In this document: piece after piece, positions 1 to 10,600 of the stretch
How positions within the stretch are numbered: the first letter of the stretch is position 1
Layout of the letters: each line of letters starts with the position of its first letter
Assembly: GCA_905221605.1 (NCBI GenBank)
Contig: CAJNDS010002081.1
Span: forward strand, 221,501 to 285,500
Length of the DNA: 64,000 nucleotides
Source of the DNA: Symbiodinium natans
Lineage: Eukaryota; Sar; Dinophyceae; Suessiales; Symbiodiniaceae
Reading direction: 5' to 3'
Translations under genes and position numbers: made by a program
Notes under the pieces: generated by a model
Seen by the model: the letters and a program-made list of their open reading frames with translations, nothing else
What the model was told of the DNA's origin: nothing
Database searches by the model: none

Positions 1-181
1 TTCATCACCGCTCAGAAGCTTCCGTCAGATGTGACTACGTCTTCGAAAAGTTTCGAGAACACGCACATGTCAGCTTCAAGTCATCTTCTGCAAGTGAACT
101 TTCTATCCCCAAGCACAGCCTTTGACTTTCGAGGGAATGACCGTGAAGCTGCAAAGAACTCCAATGAAGAGTCCATTCAAC

Positions 182-1363
182 TGGGTCACACTTGCTCACG
201 GGCCAAGCAGCAATATAGTCGTGTATGTCTGCGAGGTCTGCCAGCGCCTCTTTGCGGGTTTAGCTGGCTTGTTTAGAGGGTTGTGAGTTTAGGGATTTTT
301 AGGGTCGATAGGGTTGGAGGCATTGAGATGTGGGGTGACCATACAGCAAGGTTTAGCAACACGCAAAGCATGTGAACTTCAGGGAGATTTGCTCACAATC
401 GGCCGATTGCTGGAGACAAGCACCTAACAAAGCTGTCTTCTCCACTCCACCTGACAACTTGCACGTGTGCCGGCCAGGCTCTACACCACCTCACAAACTG
501 CCGGACCGCGAGCCAACCCCCAATCCTCAACAACCGCCCAGCCCCTCCGCACAAAAGACACTAGAAGCCACGCAGAAGTTACTGCGGCCAACGCCTGGCG
601 GGAGGAGTGGTATTTGAGGTTTTCGGCGGAAAAGTCGGGCACGCCATCGAAGGCTGCTCCGCCATAGTATCGGTGCTCCACTGCCATGCCCATGGCATTG
701 AACTCCTTGGCAAGCCTCAGGTTTAGGGAAAGGCCGCGCCGGAAAGGCCCCTAGGGTTGGAGCTCAAGGCGCCTTTCTGGCAAAGGAGAAAAAGCTGTCT
801 ACAACTTGGCGTTCTCAACTTGAACCAACTATCACGCAAGAACTTGCCCATTGGTACGTCAAAGCACGGACCACTCAACAACGGTTTGTGTCGATCAATC
901 AAGGCAAGAAACTCCATCATGTTGTTGCACATGAGAGTATAAGGTTTGCGACTTCCTCCCCAAGGATAGTCCTCGCCATCGATGCAGACAAAGACCGGAC
1001 CTCCTGCTTTCCAGTAAGTCCTGTTGGTCGTGTAGCGCTGACACCAAGTGCGGTCGTCATTCTTGGCAAAATGGTCCAGCTTCTGCCCACAAAATGTCTT
1101 CAGGCCATCCGAAACATCCAGAACCTCAGCATGGCAGTTAGCCCGGCAAGAAGCAACCATACCTTTTGCTTGGAACATCAAAACACAAACACAAAACATG
1201 GTGCACTTAGCATCCGGAAAGCAGGAGGGTTCACCTCGGAAGACACCTTGAGCAGCTTGTCGCGCTTGAGGCTGAGGCCTTGAATAATCTGGGCATTGGC
1301 CAAAGGCAAGCTTCCAAGGCCCAGCAGAAGTGCGCTCACAGCGCGCCAAGACCAGCCCGCCAT
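182..1363 (-). CDS. S28-family serine carboxypeptidase (PRCP-like), 5' part of a spliced gene
   Basis: Secreted or lysosomal peptidase of family S28, which releases residues next to proline in characterised members. Reading right to left I fit four exons. Exon 1 (1207-1363) starts at the ATG at 1361-1363 and encodes a signal peptide (MAGWSWRAVSALLLGLGSLP, then LANA). Exon 2 (901-1162) carries the family landmarks QKLDHF, TWCQRY and GGPVFVCIDGED. Exon 3 (595-715) carries AVEHRYYGG and ENLKYHSSRQ. Exon 4 (182-247) carries ALADLADIHDYIAA. Joining them in phase gives MEFLALLAKEF and SSRQALADLADIH, both S28-like. This requires a GA donor after exon 2, a GC donor after exon 3 and a first intron of only 44 nt. 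The exon with the catalytic GxSxG serine and the Asp/His exons lie beyond the window or were not found. Family assignment is firm; exact junctions are inferred. Confidence 0.72.
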
Positions 1364-1598
1364 GGGTAAGAAAGGGTACGGGGCCCAGGATCCCGGGCAC
1401 TGGCTGCAAGGAAAATGGCGCGGCGCGACGGTCACAAGTTGTGACAACTCATGTCCAATGGGCTTGGTCACAGGGGCACGAAACAACCAACATGCTTTAC
1501 CTCCACGAGAAGATGTTTCCATGGAAGAAGAACAACCTTTAGCAGTCAAGGAATGGGAAATCTGAAACAAAAAGGGCAAAAGGGCACTCCTCAGGAAC

Positions 1599-3109
1599 CT
1601 AGTCTGGGCTGTTGGGAAAAGTGCGGTCCAACAGACATTGATGATTGCCGCGGCCGCCGGGCGCAGGACTGCAGTTCAGAATCCCTCCGTAGCACTTCTT
1701 AATGACACAGCTTTGCAGGCCCGGTGAAACATTGCTTGCCACACCACCAGCATCAGCAGTCCGATCGGGCTCAGGAAGACATGCCGCAGTGATGATCATG
1801 ATGACGGTCATAATGACGATGATGATGGCGATGCTGATGATGGAGGCGGTGGTGATGATGAACATAGTAACACAGTTTGCTCAAAACATGTGGGGTTGAA
1901 ACATACTCACGTTCATGAGAATCCTAGTCGAAGTACACCATTTTCCGCTGCTCGCATGGACACTCTCGGCAATCATGTCACTGATCAGTGCCTGGTTTCG
2001 ACACTGCAGCCTGATCACTGAATCGAACTCAACGCGCTTTGGGATCGAATCATCATCACGGGCTTCCGCCGCTTGCAGAGTGTCCGCATGATTCACTCCA
2101 AAGCCTGGCGCGGCCGTCTGCCGCTAGGCCGGGGGAGGAGGAGGTGCGGTTGGGGGAGGGGAGGAGGAGGTGCGGTGGAGACGCAAGGTGGGCCAGGCAC
2201 ACTGCCACTTCCTGGACGGCTGCGCACAGTGATGGGTGGCTGCCGGAGATGAGCCTCACGAAACGCACACAACCTGCACGTCGTCTCAGGGGCCTAGTCT
2301 AGGACCTAGGATTCGTTGTCCACTCCCCGACGCCTTGAAATCCATGGCAGTTTGCACGCCCACGATTCTTCGATGCAAGGCGCGGCGCCACCAGATTGGC
2401 CTTGGACACCAACAGAAACCGATCAAGCAAGTCACCAGAAGAAGCCCTCCTACAAAATTGTTGATTCGCGGTACCAAGAGCCTCCATCATTTGCCTTACT
2501 GCAAGGTGCGACAGGACTGTGTGCCTAAATGCCTCAGCACGCCTTATTACCCGCTAAGACTGCTCAGTTCGGGGGTTGCTAATGCAGGGGCAAGACACAG
2601 CCGGGAACAGCCACCGATCCGGAGCTCCGGCGGCATAGTATACAAACATCCAGAGTTCCTTGGCAGCATTTGGTTGCTCGATGTCTGAAGGCGTGATACA
2701 CACGTTGAAGTCTCTTGAAAGAAGCCTCTGATATTCTATGATGCTGGACAGACACTTATTCTGCCCGTTGTCCACAACCAACAGGCCCCAAATCATGAAA
2801 ACAACGGTACTATCGCACATGGCTGTTGCAGTTCCCACCTCCAAAGTTAAGACTTTCCAGGTCAAAGCTAATTGTTGTCAAAGCAAAATACCAAATCTAG
2901 AGGCTCTGACTTGTTCTGGCAAGCAGCTCATCTGGCTCCAAATAAGCGTCCAACAGCATAAGGTGAGGAGCCTGAAGAATGTCGCCCTGGAGGAGAACGT
3001 CTTCATTGTGGATGTCCCAAAGCACGTGGCAACGCCGACTGCAAGAAGCAACCACAGACTGGAGCTGCAGAGCCACCTGCAGAATGAACATTAAGAAAGG
3101 AAGCACCAT
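1599..3109 (-). CDS. unrecognised spliced gene, probably secreted or membrane protein
   Basis: I do not recognise the family. Four open stretches on the minus strand look coding. The first, from an ATG at 3107-3109, gives a hydrophobic leader (MVLPFLMFILQVALQLQS) and continues to about 2920 with an acidic, Leu-rich stretch. The second, about 2830-2560, contains LLVVDNGQNKCLSSIIEYQR and a Trp/Tyr-rich segment. The third ends at 1911 at a consensus GTGAGT donor. The fourth ends at the TAG at 1599-1601 and is Cys-rich. The intron before the last exon is a GAT/ATC-rich low-complexity tract (about 1786-1866). The stop lies about 235 bp upstream of the S28 peptidase start on the same strand, so the two genes are head-to-tail neighbours. 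Exon borders were not resolved, and the stretches could belong to more than one gene. Confidence 0.38.
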
Positions 3110-3301
3110 AAAAGCACATGTCTGGAGAGCGAAGCACATGCTGCACATGCAGGTGGGCACTTTGCAATCTTCCACCGCTTCACATTGAGGCTAATGCTTT
3201 TGTGTATCACACCACCTCATGTAACCGCACTCGTGCACAAATTCCACCTAGTCTTGACGCATGGGCGCAAGCATGCTTACAATAAAGCAGACTCAAACGA
3301 A

Positions 3302-3306
3302 ACACA

Positions 3307-3339
<33 letters not shown>
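3302..3339. repeat. (AC)n microsatellite
   Basis: Almost pure CA dinucleotide run of about 38 bp, with one AAA interruption near its left end. It lies about 150 bp outside the left LTR of the copia element. Confidence 0.9.
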
Positions 3340-3342
<3 letters not shown>

Positions 3343-3480
3343 ATCCCATGCAAGATGGCTAAGACAGCGGTCTGCATGCTAGCCAAAATGGTGTAAACTA
3401 AGAAACAGGGTTGGCACACTTGTTGGCGAAGGCCCATTTACGACCAATTTCACATGCAGAAAGCAGACCCAATAACGGTA

Positions 3481-3489
3481 CACACTTCG
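3481..3489. repeat. probable target-site duplication, left copy
   Basis: CACACTTCG abuts the left LTR. The right LTR is followed by CACACTTGG at 13289-13297 (8/9 identical). A true 5-bp duplication (CACAC) is possible if the LTR extends four bases further out. Confidence 0.6.
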
Positions 3490-3868
3490 TGAAAAACCGA
3501 AGGTCCCTCTGGTACCTTTTCCCTTGAAAGCACGAACCCTGACCTCTCACACAAGTGCGGACAACTCTCTCTTTTTCACAGTCAGTCACTTGAGCCACTT
3601 GAGCCAAAAGTCACGAAGTGCACAAACTAAACGAATTCTCTCTTGTGAGCTTAAACTCAGCTTCAGAACGAAGTTCCTACACACTGCACACTCACTTTAA
3701 ATAGCGTATTGGGCAAAAACACACTCGTATGATTTCCTTGGAAATCAACGAGGCATAAACCATCGAGGATGGGATCACACGGATTCCCAATCACTCCGAA
3801 GCAAAACAAACCTATACAAGCTGATCCAAAACATGACAAAAACATCACTGATCAGCCACAATCTTCCA
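3490..3868 (-). repeat. 3' LTR of the copia element
   Basis: 379 bp, TG...CA ends, aligned end to end with 13021-13288. It carries about 90 bp (around 3571-3660) and about 22 bp (around 3745-3767) that the other LTR lacks; elsewhere only scattered substitutions are seen. The extra 90 bp include two tandem CACTTGAGC units and the string CTTGAGCCAAAA at 3598-3609. Confidence 0.88.
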
Positions 3869-4606
3869 CCCCCCGCATTTTGCTGAGGGTTCATGTCAAA
3901 GATCTGAAGTCCAAGCCCAGCTCGGCACTTCAACACTAAGGGGATGCCCTGGCCACATTCCCTTGGTGCGTACTCGCCACCAAACGAAACAAACAACACA
4001 CCAGTCGATCTCTGACATCAAACTTAAAACTCATGCAAGATCCCACCATCAGGCAGGTTGTCCTGGGTCCACATCACTGGTAACCCAAGAGTTCGTTGTC
4101 CAAACACGTGAAAAACGAATTAAACTTGCATCCACCTGCACTGGGGCAGGGTTGTCTTGGAACGAATCCAAGAGTTCGTGGTGACAAACACGTGAAAACG
4201 AATTAATGCAAGCTTCAGATGTTTCCCACTCAGCACTCGACCTTGTCGTGGTACTCCTCCTCAGTCTCGCATCTTCCAGGTCACCAAACTCACCAACTAG
4301 CATCGGCTAGCTGATCCTTCAGGAAAAGATTGGCTTCATAGTTTCGCTTCTTCCAGCGTACCATCAGCCAAAAACGTCTTCAGAGGTGGCAATCAGACGC
4401 CTTGCAGAAGGAGCTATAGAGTCCCTCGTTGAGTTTCATCATCATTTTGCCTCCTCTTTACAAACTTCTCATGCACTGAAACAAGGGCTCACACTAACCA
4501 GAAAAATCGCGGGCGCTCCATGGCGGCAACGCGGCCATGGCTTCCAAAAAAATGGCTGCGGGTTTCACTCACCCACCCAACCACTGAGATCACTTAGCAT
4601 CTCAGT
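3869..4606 (-). other. element region between Gag-Pol stop and 3' LTR, with internal direct repeat
   Basis: No convincing gene. A direct repeat of about 42 bp occurs at about 4086-4130 and 4165-4208; both copies share CCAAGAGTTCGT, CAAACACGTGAAAA and CGAATTAA. At the LTR edge is the polypurine tract (C-run on the plus strand, 3869-3874). Confidence 0.6.
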
Positions 4607-7600
4607 TCATTCTTCATCCTCTTCGCCCTTCTTCTCGCCAGCTCCAGTTGACTCCATCAACTTGGCGCGGCGCTCCTTGGCGGCTTCCTTCATCTCCGCC
4701 AACTCAGCCGTCCTCGTTTCCATCATCACATCCTGCGAAGATCGGCTAGGCTCAGCTGGCGTCTCCGCAGGCCTCTCAGTTGGCTGGTCTCCAACCTTTC
4801 TCTTCTTCTCTTCCAACATCAGCTCCAAATCGGCAACACTAAAGCTTGCCTTCACACGCTCAGCAATCTGCGCGATAGCTGCTGCATCCAACTCAGATGG
4901 TACAACTGACACAGGCGAGCGAACCGCTTCGCCTTCCAGCTTTGCTCTCTTAGCAGCTTCTTCCTCGGCAGCTGACAGGTCGGCGATGCGCTTGCGCTTT
5001 CGCTCAGCTTCCTCGAACTCTCGGTCTTGCTGTTCCGCTGCAGCCTTGAGGATCCGCTTCAGGTCCTTTTCCTCCTTCTCGAGTTTCCCAACATTCTCAC
5101 CCATGATCCCAAAGGCTTGCTGCCACATGTCGGCAGGCAACGTCAAGTTGAACCTCACCACATAGTCGGTCGGCAAGTGCCACTTACACTTGCAGATCCA
5201 CACAACACCGCTTCGAGTCTCACTCGCAACCACCTTCTTCCAGCTTGCCGCCCTCTGCGTGTCGGTGATCTCCTCTTTCTTTTTCTCCAGGTCCTCCAAG
5301 AATCCTGCAACAGACTCCATCACGGATCTGTAGTGGCTGTAGGCCACAAACGACCACTTGGGGACTGGTCTCTCCCTCAGCTCCGGCTCGTGAATCCGAA
5401 GTGTATCACACGACAACATCGAAATCACTCGCACTCGCTCCACCAGTTCCTTAAACACCAAGGATCCTTCCTTTGCACTTCTCTTCCAGCGCAACACCCA
5501 TGGGGGATAATACGAGCTCTCAGCTTCATCCTCCATGATCCTCTCTGCTCCCAAAATGGGTAGCATGCACAACAGATCCACCATCCGCAAGACTCCGAGG
5601 TCCTGGTGCTCACCCAGAAGCAAAACAGGGACTATCCCTTTTCTCTTCAAGTACCTCACGAAGCTCAACATCGCCAGGCCACACGTTCCCGGCGGTACTT
5701 CCATGTACAGTCCTCCTTCATTCACTGCCATCTCCCAGATGATGGCCTTGCCACCAATCTGTCCACGGACATCCAAGATTCCGAAGATCTTCGTGGGTTT
5801 CTCCTGTAGCTCACACACCTCCTGGATGGGCTTCACCAGCTTCTCGTATGAGCTTTGATAGCGCAACATATCCTTGTCGGATAGCGTGCCTACCACGTCC
5901 TTGAGCTCTAGCTCATCCACTGGAGTTCCGCGCCGGCAGATACTCCATGACACATCACCGAACCACTTCGGCGGCTCTGGATCCGCCAGCTCCGGAAACA
6001 CGTCGACCATCCGTTCAATCACCTTCGGCATGGCCTTGGGTTTCGGTGCAGCTTGGCCTGAGCCTCGGCTTTCACCTTTATCACCCCTTTTTCCAGCAGC
6101 TCGGCGCTCCTTCTCTGCCTCTCGGAGATGGAATGCATGGCTTGCATCCGTGCCAGAGACTGTCACAGTCTGTTTGCACTTTTCGCACTTGGGCTTGCCA
6201 CTTTCATCCCAGCTCAACCCGGCAGCATGCTCGGATCTGAACAACCATTTGCAAACCTTACACCAAAAGGGGCTTTTCATCTCAGCACCCTGCTCACCCT
6301 TCCTGCTGTCTTCAGCTGCCATTTTCCTGTCCTTCACCAAAGGTACAGGCTCCAGGCTAGGGCTAGCTTCCGTGGTGCTTGAACCAAAGCTTTTGCGGTT
6401 GGACCATAAATCCATTTCTTGAACCTCAGGGGAAGAGTCTTCACGAAGGGTTTCGGGACTTCTAAGGTGGAAATTTTCAAAAACTTCACCACACTTTTTC
6501 ACACTTTTCAACGATCCAACTTGCTCCACACTGCATCCAGTTGCCTCGGCACACTGGCATGCCTGAACTCCAACCCTTGGTCGGATTCCACAGATCCTCC
6601 ACACCTGCTGCACATCTTCACCAGGGTATATACCCATAGCTTGCTGGTGCTGACAGAATGTCACTTGACTCAAGCACTTTGTAAGAACGTCAGCGATCAT
6701 TCCCGCTGTCGGGCACCAAATGACCTTCAAGGTCTGAGCTTCCTGTATCCGCTCCTGAAGATAGCAGACAGCGATGTCTAAGTGGCGAACTCGCCTACTC
6801 AACCCACGGTTTAGCAAAACCGCTCTCGCTGAGGAACTGTCAGTGTGCAATCGGATCGTGACATCTGACTCGGCCAACTGACCGATCAAAGTCGCAAGTC
6901 CCTCACTCTCCTGTACCGCAGTCAAGATGGCTCTCAACTCGGCTTCACAAGAACTCAGCGATACACACCCTTGAACTCGAGAGATTCCCTTGATCAGGCA
7001 TCCTCTATAAAAGATGGCTATGCCCGACACAGATCTTCGTCCTAACGACGCTTGGGGTGCCCAACTGGCATCCGCATACACTTCCAGCTGCGCCGGCCCA
7101 CTGTCTGGTACATTCCCATCAGGGCCAAAGTACTGCCATGCATGGTATTGTCCCTTTAGGAACCTAATCACTTGTCGCAATGCTTGCTCAAAGCATGCTG
7201 TTGGCTTGGACTGTCCTTGCGAAAGAATGGACATCCACCTACTCAGGTCAGGTCTCGACTGACCCCACCATGCAATCCGGCCAAGTACTGCTCTGTACCT
7301 CGCAGCTGCAGTGTCACTCAACTCAGGATCCGAACCACTTGCTCTGCCCTTCTCGACCGTTTTCACGATGTCCGGAGGAGCAGTAACCACCTTCAGGTCC
7401 TTACAGAACTCTGTCTCGAACAGGGCATCTAAGTATGCCGGGGGCACTCGCATCCTGAGATGACTCCCTTGTCTCTCAATCTCTCGCCCCAAAAAGGTGA
7501 TCTTTCCACCAGTGGAAGTGATTCGACCCGTTTCCTTGATCTTCAACTCTCCGTTCAGGGTGTCGGTCACCAACCGAATGGCATCTCTAGTGCCACACAG

Positions 7601-10600
7601 AATCAAATCGTCCACATAGCACAACATGAGGAATCTTTTCCCTCTCACAGTGCCCTCGAAGACGGAAGGTTCCGTTGGGCATTGCTTCAACCCAACTTTC
7701 TTCACAACTGTCGCCAGCTTCAAGTTCCAAGCTTTGGCGGCAACTCTCAAACCATTCATGGCTTGATCCAGAATCATAAACACCGGGACATAATAGTCCT
7801 TGCAGGCGGAAACATCCTTGGGCAATTGGATAATCGCCTTCGATCCTTTCGGAAGGGGGGAATGCAAGAATGCAGTGCTAACATCCAAAGTTGCGATATC
7901 CATAGCATCTACCGAAGCAATGGCCAAAAGCGTCCGTAACGCTTCTAAAGAAGGAGTCGTAGCACTCAGTCCTAAAGATGATGCTGTGCTCCCCTTTGCG
8001 ATGTCTTGCACCACACACCGAGCTCTCACAGCTTCCTTGCCATTCACCACCTTTGGGCCTATGACCCATCGGGTTGGGATGATCTTTATCCCATGCTGAC
8101 GAGCAAACTTCTGAGCCTCGTCTGCTCCAACCACTCTCCCTGCTTTGTGAGCAGTCATACTCTGCAGCTCAGTTCGCCGGCCTTCCACTGTTTTATCCAC
8201 ATCTAATGGACATCCATCTATCTCAGACAGAACACTCGTGGGTCTTGCCAGCCAAACTTGGGATCCACACACCTTCATGGACTCCGGGAAAGTGCTATTC
8301 TTGTTGAGCAGAATCGAATTGGTCACATGTACCAACTTCGGACTCTCGTCACTGCTTACCATTTTAATAGGACCTTGAGGCACATCGAGTCTTGGGTCTA
8401 AATAAATACGATTGATCAGCCGGGGAACTCGATTGGACTCATCTGGAACTGAGTTCACATCTGAAGTTAAACTCTCTAAACGCCGGGGAACTCGACTGGA
8501 CTCATTTGGAACTGAATCCACATCCATTTGAGGTTTTTCTTCCTCCATTGGGATCGCTTCATCCTCAGCGGGAGTTTCTCCTTCGAAGTATCCAGGTTCC
8601 ATTGCCTCATCTGGAATCCCTTGGTAAGGCAAACTTGGATCCTCAAAATCCTCCATGTCAACATCCACAACTTCTGTCGCAGGTGTTGGGACGCTTTGCT
8701 TCTCCTCCAACTTGGGATCTGGTCGACTCTCATAGGTGATCTTCGGGCGTTTCAGGAGTGAAGGCTCACTTCCAGACTCCATCACCCCCGCATCCTTTGA
8801 GCTTCTCTGGTCCATTTTTGGAGTTTCCTCTGTTGGTTCTTTCGATTCCAACCGTTGTCGTTGAGCTTTCAACCAATCATCATACCGTTTTCGGCATTCA
8901 GCATTGTGGTTGGCTTTTCCTCTTTTTGGACCACACGCAGGACAGTTCGCTGTGCCACCATGTTCCTTCACCCATGCAGCTGGAGGTCCAACTTTGCTCA
9001 TGTCGGTGGTCGGTCCCTCAGACACTCGGCCCTCAAAGGCCTTGTCCGCTTCACCTTCAATCCGATCGGGCACACCATCCTCTTTCTCCTTCAGAATCGG
9101 GGGAGCCAATGTATCCGATGGATCATGCTCCTTGAGCAAATGTTGACAATGCTCCAACCCAATCTTCAACGGAACGATGTGCTTGATGGACTTTGCTCGA
9201 AAGTGTTTTGGACAACCATCCACCATGGCACTCACAACATGAGTCAAGCCACCAACTTCAGGGTACACATAGGCTGCTTCCACAAACCGGGAGAGCGCCG
9301 TGGTTTTCATCGAATCCGGTAGCTCAGCCAGAACTGTAGCACCTATCAACGACGATCCACACTCATGGAGGGATCTCTGTAGTACCAACTCCTGGGGTGA
9401 TTTCTTCCCATCAAAGGCAGCTGCATGGTGATTGTGCATTGCAGCACAGTAAATCAGACCAAACTCAAACGCTCGAGGACTTCTTTTCAAGTCAAAGCCC
9501 TGCGCTCGTAGATCCAACCTCACCGTGCTGAACAACTCCTTGAGTGTTCTCACTGCCCTTTCCACACCACCAACCGCTTCATGTCCCTGCGGAGGTGCTC
9601 TTTGGGTCACAATCCTAATCCCCAGATTGGCTCTCTTGATGAGGGCGCTCACCGCTGTCTCGCTGTCTGTCCTCAACAGTACAGCAGACCCTGCAATGTC
9701 CAGTCCGAAAGCATTCATCCAATAACGAATCCAGCTGGAGGTATTGTCAGCATTGGTCCCTACCAACAGACATCCAATCATTCTGGTTGACATTTCAGTC
9801 ATGACCAGTACTTTCATGTTGGGAGCCGTCGGCTGGTCTTTCGCAAAAGTACCAGTTACCAGGTTGATGAAGCAGAAATCTGCTTGCAACGCCACGGGTC
9901 GGTCTTGAGCATCCTTGGTCCGACGATGCTGGGTTGTTCCTCTTGTCATCCGACAATGAGGACATTCGGACGAAAAAGGAATGTGGCCTCGCATCCGATG
10001 CAGCTCCATTTCTTCTTGCTTTTTCTTGGTCATTGACTGCACTGACTGCATCTGATCAACCTCCATCGGTCGTTGGCCATCATCCACATCCATGGGTCGA
10101 ACCTCAGTTCTTCCAAAGGTTACTTTCTTTCGCTTTCCAGCATCACCTTGCAGGTAGATCCAAGGACATCCAGCCCAGGATACTCCATATCCCATGACTC
10201 CTTTCTTCTCGTGTCGCAGCGAAATCTCTCTTCGAGTGAACTTCACTTCCCAACCAGTATTCACCATCTGCTCGGTGCTCAAGATGTTGTGAGCCACATC
10301 TGCTACAACTCCAGTCACACACACCGATGTCAAACCAAGATACTGCTTTCCTTCATACATAGGCAGCAAGGCTCGGATGCGAACTCGCTCGAAGACATTC
10401 ACCGGGGTATCGTTGGCTGCTGAGTACCTCTCATTAGGTCCCAACGCCTTCCGATCCAAGATCTGGAACTCATCCAAGTATCTTTTCGCAATCACAGTCA
10501 CCGATGCTCCTGAGTCAATCAACCACCATTTGCTTGCATCATCCTTTTCCATGCTTTTGACTTGATTCATCGGAGGTTTCATCAAAGACCGAACTGACTT

